From Acanthosoma haemorrhoidale (taxonomy: Eukaryota; Arthropoda; Insecta; Hemiptera; Acanthosomatidae), in assembly GCA_930367205.1 (NCBI GenBank), contig OV884014.1, positions 70,597,104 to 70,661,103 of the forward strand: a DNA stretch of 64,000 nucleotides, read 5' to 3'. The position numbers and the translations under genes were made by a program. Positions 52,423-64,000 of the stretch are shown piece after piece. A model generated the notes under the pieces. That model worked only from the letters and a program-made list of their open reading frames with translations. It was not told the DNA's origin and did not search any database. Position 1 is the first letter of the stretch. The number at the start of each line of letters is the position of its first letter.

Positions 52423-52650
52423 TTGGACCAACTCGTACCGTTTATCTTTTTACACAGCGTTAAAGGTGATTGCGGGGGTAGATCGCTCCAGCATAGCCTG
52501 ACCCTACAAGGTGATCAATCGAGTGCTCAAATTGTATTCTTTGATGAAAATGCCCCCCCCTGTTGCACCTGCCCTAAAAACTGTTTTCATCCAAGAGCAC
52601 TTTTGCTTTATCCGTATGGTGAGCTTTGTTGTCTCAGCTCGCAGTAAATT
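52423..52650 (+). other. unassigned open stretch with a Cys cluster next to the CdtB-like remnant
   Basis: A 74-codon open stretch ends at TAA around 52645. It contains CGGRSLQHSLTLQGDQSSAQ and the cluster CCTCPKNC. I do not recognise it. The position, directly after the toxin remnant and before the copied NPC1 UTR, suggests either a second module of the same transferred gene or an unrelated insertion. A run of C at about 52552-52560 may shift the frame. Confidence 0.3.
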
Positions 52651-52660
52651 TATTAATACA

Positions 52661-52900
52661 TTTTTATTGTATTTGCTTATTGAAAACGGCGATGAATTGC
52701 ATTTAGCTAGTATTCATTTTTTATTACCAAATGTTGAAGTTTTTTACTTAATTTTTTTATAAATGAATAATTAAATAATATGTACTTTAAATACTGAAGT
52801 TATCCTATCAACCGAAGACATGTTTTATATATTGTAACCAAATTGAATTTAGTTGGCAGTTTATATTGAATTTTAATTTTACATATTATTTTATAGAAGA
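52661..52900 (+). repeat. second, diverged copy of part of the NPC1 3' UTR
   Basis: This segment aligns with 49618-49873. Shared blocks include AAATGTTGAAGTTTTTTACT and ATCAACCGAAGAYATG followed by TTTTATATATTGTA. Similarity stops on both sides. The copy is non-coding, about 3 kb downstream, in direct orientation. Confidence 0.85.
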
Positions 52901-55900
52901 CAATTTTCTAAAACATGAATTACAATCTAATCTTGACCATACAGCAATCAAATTTATAAAGCAGAAATGAAGATGAGAATTGAAGTATTATGTGTTAAGT
53001 ATTCACCAGATACTCCTTAGTTTAAATTCACTTAATGTTCTTTTTTAAAAGTAAAGTTTTGTGTGGGAAACATTTAAGTGAGGACAAACATCATTGGCTT
53101 TTGAATGTGATTTACTTCAGTTTGATTAATTGTGAGTGGCTGAATCAATTTACAAGGGATTTTTAAATGGACAGTATATTACTGAAGCCTTCCTTGACTG
53201 CATTTGACACAATCTGGCATGTCCGCCTGCAGTATAATTTTTTTTATTATGCAATATGTTCTCTATCTAGTTGAAAACACTTCTATTTTTAAACAGACTT
53301 TTTGTCTATGTTCTATATTACATTACCATTCTAGCCAGTTTTCAGGACAAGAGAATTATTACAGAACAAATTACTCTGTCTAGTAATGGGAGCAGTCTGC
53401 TTTGGTAGGAATTCCCAAATTCATTTAGGATCAGCAATGTCACTAATATCAAGTAGAAGAAATACTATAATCAAGAGTAGATTTGTTTTTTTTATGGCAC
53501 AGCCAACTAGTCCAAATTACCTACCAGATACTTGAGCCGAGGATGTAGCAATACTGTATGCAAAATAACTGTCCATGGGCCCAAATAACGTTACATTGAT
53601 GGATTGATTGATTTCTCCATTGACACTGGCAGATGTACATATTAAAAGTTACACAACTCAAAAATATCATTTGTATATTTCTCCGTTAATAGGTCTTACT
53701 GCAGATAAAGTGTCAAGTGTATTTATCCAGAACTGCTCAATATCACATAATACAAAGTGATAGACAAGAATAGTGTGACATTTTGAGTTGACAATATTCC
53801 TGTCTGTATTTTGACAGTTTCCATGATTGATGTGTCTCATCTTCATTTATTAGGTCTGCCCAAAAAAAGGGGCCTTTTTTGAACAATTTCATTCATTCTG
53901 ATTTTTAGACTTCAAATGATTGAGTGGGGAAATGGGTAGTGCTTAAGTTTTGAAAGAGAATAAGTCAACGTATTTTCTTCAATTTTCCAAAATTTTGAGA
54001 TTTGATCGAATCTTTTTTCAACTACTTTTACAACCAGGTTGATTTTTTCGAGTTTGGTACCAGAGCTAAAGGAAACATAGTACTTTTATCTTTAAATAAA
54101 GTGTATTTGAGCTCGTTTCCTATGGGTGAACTGAAGAAACAAATCAGAATTGGATTGTTTTTGATTGCTTCCAAACATATCTCACAAACTTATGCAACTT
54201 TTTTCTCTACCTCACCTCACTTCTCTCATTTGGTGAGAAGTCTGTGATGTTGCACCTATACAAGACTATTAAAGTTCCGGTGTATGTAAGTTCTGTAGTG
54301 ACCGCCTCTGTTGCCTAATAGTGAGCATGTTTATTTCTAACTATGGAGACCACTGTTCGGTTCCCGGCTCCTCTAAGGATTTTTCTGTGGAGAATAGGTC
54401 TGGTAGGAATCTGGTGGAATATTTTATATAATGTATAATTAATTTTGATAATATAAGTATATTAAATTAACATTAAACCTATTATGGTTCAAAGTAAGTA
54501 TTGCCCTGAAAATGGAAAAGGATTTAAAGAGTTATCTCTTCATCAATAAGAATATAAACCTACTGTTAGATCATCAGGCTTCTTCTTGGCCAATATTTGA
54601 CAAAACATATAATAGAAGTTTATGAACGATACATTTAATAGTAAAAAGAAATTACATTAACTGTATTTAAAAAAATAATATTTAATTTGTCAAATACTCA
54701 TAAAGATAATAGATAATTACTCGAATATTGAAATAATTAGCAAACAATTTACAATTCAACTAAAATGCAAGATATAGTGATGGCAGATTGAAATAGTGAT
54801 TACATTAAAAAAAATCTCGGAATTGAAAAATATACAATTATTTGCTAAATAATGAGCTGCTAGATTGGAAGAGATGGTATAGTTCAGTCTTAAATGACAT
54901 CAATTGTTTGTTTTTCTTCAACACTTTTCTTTATTTGCTTGCATAGTTGTGACATTGATTCCACTTTTTGTAAAAATCATTAAAAAATGTTAACCAAAAA
55001 TAGGTTTGTGGTTTAATAAAAAAATCAATGACTCCCTGAACCTATGTGATTATATAGTTTTCATTTAATCTATCAAAAGTATATCATTGTTTTACTAGGT
55101 AAGAAAAGGTGACACGATATTATTATTTTTTTTTCCTTAACAAAGGACTATAGTACCTCTCAAATTATTTTATTGTTCTCTTATTATTTGTACTTTGAGA
55201 AATAAATATAAATTGGTTCAATGTATGTTGCAATAATCAACAAGCATTATTTACCAGTCAATAAAAACATTAAACAAGATTCAATTTACTAAATTTTTTG
55301 CATTTCCTTTACAAACATGGAATCGGTTCAACATTAATTTGTTACTTGTAACAATTTTTTTGGTTCCTATGAGGTAAAATTACCACATAAAATCCTTTAA
55401 AATTATGATATTCTGTGAAATAATTTCCAATAGCACTCAAACTGTGTTTAATCTACAAGTTTTCTTGATAATATATTATTACATATTTAAGGACATGTTG
55501 ACCATGAGGGTCGTTATCGTCTATTAATCTTTTTAATGACATTTGTAATGGAGCTAGTATTCCTTACCCACTACTCTCTCTAGGTTATATTCTGTTTCTT
55601 TGATGTGACTATTTCTTCTTCTTGACTTTGTCAGTTAGACTAGCTGACACAGGAATTCAATTTAATTAGTAGTTTGTATTTTATTTTACTTGTTTAGTGC
55701 AAATATTATTCTTTTATTTTGAATGCATGTGCGTTTCTGTACAAAAGTCTAAATATAAAAAATATCTGTATAAATATTATTATTATCTAAGGCAGTAAAT
55801 TATTATATTCACACTTGATGAATATTTAAAGGGAGAGAGACTGATTCTAATAATTTATGAACTTTGTAATGTTTGCCTTCTTCTGGTCGACACTTCAAAT

Positions 55901-57739
55901 CTTCCAAATTCCTTGTTTTGTATGAAATATAGTGAAGGAAAAATAAGCCACTTGTTTTGAAAGTGGTGTAAGTTCATTTTTTTCACAAATGAGCTAATAT
56001 TTTCGGCGACTACCTCTAAAATCCTCAAAACTATCATTTACTTATTTTTGGACAAATGTGATTTAAAAATAAATGGCTCGTATATTTTTGCATTTTAGTA
56101 TATCAAAGTAATAACAAAAACAGAAGAAAGTGAAAAAGTTAAATATAACAGTAAACATCAGAGTTTCCACTTATGGTACTTAATATTTTGCAAATATTTA
56201 ACAAATTATATGTAAGTAGAAATCAGGACAAACATGCAGGATACAAATGTAGTCTCCATGATAAATAATGTATTTTATTTTTCAAAATTGTATACATTCT
56301 TGTTGAATTTAACTGTACATGAATATAAGTTAGCTTCATTTATAATACAAATCTATTATCACTAATTATTTCATCACTACAAATAGATCTATCTATGATA
56401 ATAAATGATACAACCAAACCTTAAGTTTTTTTGCATTAAAATATCTTGTAAATGCTGTTTGCAGCATACCCATTGCTGCAAGTTATAAATAGAACAACTA
56501 AGTGTTTATTTAAATCATTAAAGCAAAGAAAGTTTTCTAGTTGAGGAGCCAGCCGATCAAGTACAGCTCCCGAACTGATTTACTATCAGACAGTAATCAT
56601 AATTTGATTTAATGATTTCAACTCATATTAACATACTTCACTACCATAGTAAATGTATTTTGTTGAAATATTGTATTCCTATTAATGTATCTTTGTAACA
56701 GTCTGAATTGGCTTTAAATGCAAAAGACAATGGCACATTCAGGTAAAAATAAAATCAGTTAAATCAATGTAATGGAGAAGTGGGTTGTGTTATGTAAAGT
56801 AAATAAGCTAATAGGTATTGGCTTCGGAACACGTATAATATTTTTTGACTTATGTAGTACTTGGTGTTTAAAACATTTAATATCTGCAAAAACCATTAAA
56901 TACAGTGTAGCTAAGTTTTGCATTGTTTTATAATCATCCCCTAAACATAAAGTATTAACTTTATTCTATATCATCTAATTTTGTAAATCAAAAAGAAAAC
57001 TTTATTATTGTTAAATAGAGGGGTTTATCTTTCATTAATTTTTATTTTTCAAAGAATGAAACCCTTAGTTTTTGCCTGCGTGCCTGTCACTGTTGGTTGT
57101 GAATCCTAGTTTATCCTAGGATATGGTATTCCTTATGTCCCATACATACTAATATAAGATAAGTGCCATTGATTAAACTGTTACTTAATAATTAAAACAA
57201 AATATCCCCTATCTTAATTAAGAGGTATTAATATTCTGAGGAAGAATAATTAAAGTTTGCTAAAGCTTCAGCAGTTTACAATTATCAAAGCTGTCAAGTA
57301 TGAATGTTTTCTTGATGATCCAACAACCCAAAACATAACAATGCCATAAAAAAAAGTTAATTGTTAATTAATTATCAATGTCTTGGATATTAAAATTAAA
57401 TTAAAATCTGGTTTCAATTCAATTGAAATTAGAATAGAAAAAATACTTAACTAACAAAAAATAAGTAGTGCATCACAAAGATAAAAAGGTAAGTAAAATA
57501 AAGTTTATACCTCAGTCGAAAAAAAAACAAAAAACTATTAAACAATTTGTAAATTGTTAAAGAGCAATAACAAAGAAAACGCTATTGTACTGTATTAAAT
57601 TGAAAGAAAACCGATAAATAAGTAAATCAAAAATAAATATATGTTAAAAAAAAAAAGTATCGTATAAACCATAGAAGAGATGAATAAATAATGCTATTGA
57701 TAGCAAACATCTGTCTGGATGGCGAACGGGTGTTGGACT
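52901..57739. other. AT-rich stretch without recognised genes
   Basis: Only short open frames, no motifs. A weak tRNA-like stretch lies near 54340-54370. Confidence 0.45.
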
Positions 57740-58780
57740 AGGAGGTTTTTGAGCACCTATTGTATGAGGTGCGGAATGAGGTTGAAATGGTTGGATGTTG
57801 CAGTTCTGTGGAATGGAGTATAATAGTGTAATTTGTGTTTACATACATTGTGTTATATAAAAAAAAAATACCTGAGAGCCCTACAGAAGCACTATAATCA
57901 ATGAGAAAAAGTGATTATTTTGATTTGGGAGGTAAACCCAGAAATATCATAAAGAGATATTAAAATTATACCTACACATACATACTAATCTGGTCTGGAC
58001 CATGATAGAAATATCAAACAGGAAGCTGCTTTTGACTTGGTTGCGACAGAGAAAAAATTAAGATACCTGAAGCTGTTACAAACCAAAGTGCACTGTTTGG
58101 TTTTAAGATTTAATGAATGGGAGCCAAAGGAATTTAGGATTCAGAAGAGAGATTGCTTAAGTCCTTTAGTTCTATGTCTAATAATGGCTAAATGCAAATA
58201 ATAAAGGGAGAAAACTTACTTAGGGGAATGGAATCTTTTCTCAGTCTTTATTCAGATGTTTCTCAATGTCTACGTAGCCCTGATCACCACTTTTCCAAAG
58301 AAATAGCTAGTTTTTTTGTAGGGGATGGGGTGATTATAAAAGCAAAAGTTATGCTTAAACGTCTAAACTTGGGCAGTAATATTTATAGTACAATGATAAA
58401 TGGCTGATAGATAGCTTGACTGGTAAACTCTTGAGGAGGATCAAAACTTCTGAGCTTTAATTCCTCCAAAGTTCAAAGTGGAATTATTCCTGCAGCGAAA
58501 ACAAGAAAAGATCTGATAGGTGACAAGAGGAACTGAATGTACGCTTTCTGAAGGAAACCTTTGAGAAGAGACATATTAAATGGTTTGGGCATGTCTGTAG
58601 ATTGGGTTGAGATCTGATTAAAACAATGGAGCAGACCCGGAGGAAGTCCAAGAATCTCTTACGATGATTAGGTGAAGATATGGGATAGAAGTCTGGAATG
58701 AGATACTGTCAAGCAGTAAGAACCTAGATAAAATTAAGAAGATAACTGGTTGGAGATCCCCCCATGCTCAAAGTTACTGA
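57740..58780 (+). mobile_element. LINE-like remnant with WFGHV motif
   Basis: FEKRHIKWFGHVCRLG is at 58560-58607, followed after a stop by a basic MEQTRRKSKN block. This order is usual at the C-terminus of non-LTR elements. Frames are broken; the left boundary is uncertain. Confidence 0.6.
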
Positions 58781-60554
58781 GGATGAATAAGATTGTGCAA
58801 CTAGTAGATCCATCATTTCTCAGTTTGTGATACATAAAAGTTTATAACTTTTGATTTATTACCTATGATGTTATCACACTAATTATGAACTAGTGAATTT
58901 ACTATTTTAATATAAAATAATGTATTATTATGTACATAAACCAAGCAAAGGACCTAGGAAGTGAAGCAACATAATCTTGAGACAGAGAGTCACTGTAATA
59001 CTGAAAAACAAATAGTATGTTTGTTAAACAATGTTGGTCACAGGAAAAAAAATGAAAACATTGATTTAAAAAAAAAAAACTGAAATCCTCTTAAACTACA
59101 TTTAATACCCGATTTTTATCTGTGGCTCTCAATACTTATTTATTTAAACTAAATTTCTGCGTTTCCGTCTTTAGAGTATCCTTAAACATAATGGGAAAAC
59201 CCTAGAACTGTAAATTTGAAGTAGCTTCTGAGCTGGGACTTGAGCAGCGTTAAAAGATAAGGGAATGCTTTTTTTCCACGTTTCATTTTTCTATTCAAGC
59301 TCCCCATTGTTGTATTTTGACCAACAACTAATCCGAAAATTGCGAGGAGCGGTGTTGTATACGTTTAGAATTTTAAATTGATTGAATAATTTTGACTCCA
59401 CTTACAGTAGTACCCTTCGTTAAATACCTGAATGAAACTAACGCCTCTCTCTTCGGTTCATTCGCCTAGAACTCGAAGTCTCTACGTAAAGACTATTTAT
59501 TTTTCGACGCAAAAGTGTTACTTTTAATAGATTTTCCATTGTATTGCTCCCTTGAAAGCTATAACGTAATTATCGCCGAGTTGAAGGAAGCTCTCTGCAG
59601 GCTATTGATACGGAGCCAAACAGTGCTTACGCCAAACATCCTGACTACGGTGTTATCCGAGTCAATGACCTCACAACTGTTTATTTTTAAATACATTTCC
59701 ATATTATTGTAACTCATAGTTAAATAACATTTTATTGCCCATCTCAGGCTCTACTTCCATTCGGATTTGGAACTATCTTCTTTGCTCTGCCTGAATGCAT
59801 GTTATACAATTAACGATCTCACAACAGTGAAGACTAAAAAATCCTTTATGAATAAAAACGACTCATAATGTATGACGTAGTTTACAGAAAAGACTTTATA
59901 CATTGTGGGGGAGGGGGATTGGGTAGAAATGGACAGAAAGATAGATATGGGCTGTAGGTGAGGGATTGTGGAATCGTATCCAGACAGTTGTTCTGCAAGG
60001 TTTAATAAAATAAATGGACTGGTTGATTTTACCTTAAGTGCAGAGGGTAGCTTTCGCTATTGCTTATTTTGTTCTTTAGTAGGTATTCGGCATTATAATT
60101 TAACTCCTATTGTAGGACCTGACAAAGTGAGATACTTTGAAGAGGGTCTTAGCCAGATACCTAAGCAAATCTTCGGATCGATATTGTCGTCTATGGTTTA
60201 CTCAAGTCGTACAGCCTTGCCGGTGGGCAGCTTGGCCAATGATGATGCTAATTCCGACCATTGTTGAGCTACAGAACCCTTGTCCCATAACTCTACCTCG
60301 ATCGTAAATATGATTTAATCCGTCTAAAATTTTTAAGATATTCTCTAAAATTCCTCGAAATATGCTGTATGGCTTTGGGTTAGAATGAAATAACGGGAAA
60401 CATGAGAAACAAAGTACTATTTAAAAAAGCCGTGGCCGTTTCCCTTTTAAGATTTCTCGATAATCAGCACAAAACCTAAAAGATATAAAGCTCCGATTTT
60501 TTCTTCATAGGTGAGATCACATTAGCAACGATAAATCAAAAGAATTTTAAAGAT
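58781..60554. other. unassigned region with a 99-codon open frame (59968-60267)
   Basis: The open frame begins at GTG, not ATG, and is of unusual length for this AT-rich DNA, but no domain was recognised. It may be an old transposon fragment. Confidence 0.25.
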
Positions 60555-60905
60555 ATTCCACATTCATAACGATCTTAATATACCCTACATTCTAGAACTC
60601 ATCCCTTCCAAGTTTATGAAATTCCACAGTAGCCTTTCCAACCACCCTAATCCTGTAGCACAGTCATTGCACTGCGCCACTCATCCCTATAATCCTCCTC
60701 GGAGATTGAAACGGCAGTGGCCTCGTGACCTACTACAAACGCGTGACAGTGGGAGTCCTGGCAATGGCCAGTTTCTCCAATCATGTCCTATTGTATGAAT
60801 GAGCGAGTGAATGATGCTGTAAATATGGTATGAATGAGATCATTTATCTGTATTATTATTGCCTTATAAAAGGCAGATTGTAATTATTGCACAATAAAGA
60901 TTGTT
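60555..60905 (+). mobile_element. Jockey-like retrotransposon tail (copy 4)
   Basis: The + strand carries HNDLNIPYILELIPSKFMKF and the matching PPRRLKRQWPRDLL block, then a 3' region ending CACAATAAAGATTG. It is 5'-truncated at about HNDLNI. Confidence 0.82.
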
Positions 60906-61279
60906 AGATTGAGATATTCCACAGATACTTTTTGAAAGCCTGCAGTTGAAATTAAGCATTCAGTACGTTCCAAGTCGGTTTTAACAGTTTTGTACGTCAA
61001 TATTTTGACTATTTACATTTTTCTTGGAATAAAAGGCGATTTTCAATCACTGGAACTAAATAAAACAAACTAAAGAATTTTTGTTAAAAATCTTATACTT
61101 TCGACGTTCTTTATTTCCACTGGAAGAATATCAAGTAGTAATCTAGACCTTACAGTGGCTTAGGGATTTGTAGTTTTTTGAGCGCATCACTTTGACAAAG
61201 AATATCAACAGAATGACACACATTCTGTAGATATACGAGTACAAGACTGGTTGGTCATCAAGACTAATGGATTCAGGAA

Positions 61280-61500
61280 ATCATATTGGAAGACCCAAGA
61301 ACTCAAGCTGGACAGGAACCAACTTCATATAGTAGTGCCATTTCTGAAGTAAGAAGTAGGATACTGGCAGCCTATAGATGGTTCAACGAATTACAGCATC
61401 AGCTCCGAAGAAGTCTTTTCAAGGGAAACAAAGAAACTGATCTACAGAACATTCATCTGACCAGTATTTCTATGTAAGATTCAAAATCATGGTTCATAAA
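61280..61500 (+). mobile_element. LINE-like remnant
   Basis: The + strand reads SEVRSRILAAYRWFNELQHQ and then LFKGNKETDLQNIHLTSISM, similar to the RT-thumb region upstream of YGSETW in many non-LTR elements. The stop and frame changes show it is dead. Confidence 0.55.
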
Positions 61501-63459
61501 GCTTGATTCGCTTTAACGGTCATGTCAAGTCAAGTAAAGGGCAAGTGTTTACGTATCGTGCGCAAATCCGAACAGTTCCCAGCTACCATTCCGCCCAAAT
61601 ACATACTCATTGTCATCTAAGAGAAAATATGGCGTTTTATATTTGAACTTTAATCAATCGTACCTTGTCGATATTTTGATGACGAAGAAGAATAAGCGAG
61701 AAATGAAAGAAGATGTTTTTGAGTTCACCAGACTTAAAAGGAGGAGGGAGAATATTCGACAATACATCGCCTGAAAAAAGTTTTTCAGATTGTTTCTACT
61801 TTATGGTTTTTAATGAACGAAATTTTCAGGCAGGGCTATGGTTCGCATTAGGGAACTAACCGAGAGAGCCAAGACTCGCTACAGTCAGATGTGTACGAGT
61901 ACGTTTTTCTGGAGGTGGTTGGCTGCCAAAATTTTTTTTCGTCCTGTGGGATGATTGGGAGAAAACAAAAATAAATAGGAAAGTTATTAGAGCGTTATAT
62001 TTACCCAAGCGTATCCAGTTTCCAAACGAGAAGAAGTTCCTTGAGTTGGTTTTAATTCGTTCTTTGACATTACTCATAAATTTATCAAACAAAAATACTT
62101 AAAATATTCTCAGTAAGTAATCATTAAGTCAAGCAAGATGTTTCGAGTTCGTTTGGTAACAATGAACTTAATGATTTACAAATTCTGAATGGTTAAAGTT
62201 TTTTTTAATTCATCGATGAAAAACATTACTCCCGATTGTTTTCTGCCATTTGGTTGGCCAATTGTACCGTTACATAAAACTGTCTGTGGGTCAACAAGGG
62301 TAGCCACGTACGCATACTTATTCTGGTTCAAAATAACAGCAAGCCCAAAAAAATTATACCAGTTTGATTGAGAATCGCCTTGGATTGATAGAAATGAGAT
62401 GTTAAATTTTCATAAGTTTTTTAGCTGATTACGCTTCTTTGAGAATCAGCAGATATGCCTGCATGAGGTGTTGTTTGAGAAATAGGTGGGATATATAGAT
62501 ATATATGGGAAGAATCCTGAAGGACTTAAAATACAATGTTAGAAATTTGTTTACAAAATTCAAAACAACAGTATCTTATTTCCTTTCAGTGAAACGACTT
62601 GTTATTATTTTAACTTCACTCTTTATGCGGTTTTTGATGAACATGGGTCCAATTGAGCCTCCTAAAAGTCGCTTCGGTGTAAGTGAAGGGAAAGGGTTAA
62701 TACCTAAGCACTAGGGTGGCTGTTAAATTGCTGTCTAATTACATCAAGAATGTATAGCGTCTGTAAGTCAGTATAGAGTGACTTGTTTGAAACATAGAAA
62801 GTGCATTTGTCAGATGCCTTAGTACAGTAGACTTTGATAATTGGATTTTATTTATCTGTGGATCCCAACTTTTTTGTAATTTATCCCCTGTCGGTTTTAA
62901 AATTGTCAGTTAGTTTTCCAGAGATAGCATCTCCTTGTAATCGATCCAAGCCGGTTTAAAATGAAGCATTCATTCGCATCGAGTTCTACGATTAACCATC
63001 AACCTGCTTTGCAACATACAAATTATGTTTCAAATCTATTCGACTGTTAGTAGAGGTTTATTTATATTACATTGGGATGTTCATTGATAAATGGTTGAGT
63101 TTGATAAGCAAATTGTAATTATACAGAAAGAAAGAACTTTCTAAATCGATTACAAATACACTTGGCAATGGTGAATTTTAGTTTAGCTGTAGGAATGAAA
63201 ATTGTTTATTCAGTAGAGAATAAAAAAATGAATCTTTTTACTTCTATCGAAAAACAGAGAGTGGAACCTCGTAAGATACATATTATTATTAATAATTGGT
63301 AAATCGGTGAATAGTAAAAGAATATGTTTTGAGTTTTATCATTTTCGTTATTTAGTTCATTTTGAGATGGTTAATTAGAGAATTGTTGACACTTACGACT
63401 GTTTTATGACTTAACATATAGTAAACCCATGATGCCTCGATAACATCAACGAGAAACAT

Positions 63460-63830
63460 ATTTTCTTAATGACGCCGGCGATATCCTGACAAACGTGGAG
63501 GTTTTGGACGCGAAGCCACCGTTGAGTTCCTCCGTCAGAGTCCCTGGCAGGAGTTTAGGAATGTTTACCTGACACATGGCAGAACTGCGTGCAACACTGG
63601 GCAGAGGAAGGTCAGCTGATCGACTGGGCTGAGGGGCCCCCCTCCCGCGGGATATTTCGGGATAGCCCCCCTCCTGCCAGTACCGACTGCCAGGCCCTAC
63701 TTGGTCTTATCTGTGGCGAGGCCCGCACTCTGCGATATTACTAATCCAACTGCTTTCAGGCTTTTCTGCTGTCCTAGGACCTCAGGCACACAGTACCTTT
63801 ATAGGGCACGTGGTTTATATGCACGGACAG
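63460..63830. other. GC-rich unassigned block near the right edge
   Basis: The block is strongly GC-rich compared with the flanks (for example GAGGGGCCCCCCTCCCGCGG near 63631). It could be an exon or a transposon segment; no frame stands out. Confidence 0.25.
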
Positions 63831-64000
63831 ACAGACGAGTATCGAATATACTTCACTAAACTGTTTTTTTTTTAGGGCAGAAGTAGATTTGATATGGGGC
63901 GATAATAATTTAGACCAGAACGCCAACATTTCATATCAGTATGTTCATAATTTAATTGAATATAGGGGCAAACTAGACTTCTAAACACTAAAATTGATAA

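Noticed and set aside
59968..60267. 99-codon open frame
   Set aside because: It starts with GTG, which is not a usual insect start, shows no domain, and has no splice or promoter context.
1..64000. CRISPR arrays, operons, bacterial promoters
   Set aside because: The window is intron-containing eukaryotic DNA; the only regular repeat (25114-25184) has four units with no constant-length spacers.

Overview
The window is AT-rich, intron-rich animal DNA, almost certainly from an insect; a hemipteran is my best guess but with low confidence. Its one clear cellular gene is a Niemann-Pick C1 orthologue (NPC1, closest in reading to insect NPC1a) on the + strand. I assembled 22 consecutive coding exons from 13889 to 37563 by reading conserved NPC1 blocks and checking splice sites and reading phase. 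Two alternative last exons follow, at 42100-42257 and 49267-49385. The exon chain is phase-consistent throughout and gives about 1,300 codons. The signal peptide and the first part of the sterol-binding N-terminal domain are not found, so the 5' coding exon(s) probably lie upstream of the window.

Region by region: 1-13888 has no recognised cellular gene. It holds 3' tails of a Jockey-like non-LTR retrotransposon (655-1222, 7772-8031, 10264-10765), a tRNA-like SINE head, several imperfect inverted repeats that look like MITEs, and two unassigned GC-richer blocks. 13889-37563 is NPC1, with introns that carry LINE remnants, a 120-bp TA-flanked MITE, a CT-rich foreign-looking block with a 17-bp tandem repeat, and tRNA-like SINEs. 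37564-49266 holds the two alternative 3' ends and a decayed reverse transcriptase. 49386-50050 is the long NPC1 3' UTR. 50561-50674 is a short mariner-type MITE. About 51220-52100 is a broken remnant of a bacterial-type nuclease toxin gene of the CdtB (DNase I-like) family, a known class of bacteria/phage-to-insect transfer. A diverged second copy of part of the NPC1 3' UTR lies just beyond it (52661-52900). 53000-64000 is mostly unassigned AT-rich DNA with more LINE fragments.

How it works together: NPC1 is the lysosomal/late-endosomal membrane protein that exports sterol received from NPC2. The window suggests two layers of isoform control. Two phase-symmetric exons (18591-18689, 19140-19223) lie in the cytosolic loop after the first membrane segment, and two alternative C-terminal tails exist, only one of which ends in an acidic stretch plus a YxxPhi-type sorting motif. 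The CdtB-like remnant is unrelated to NPC1 and is clearly non-functional as read.
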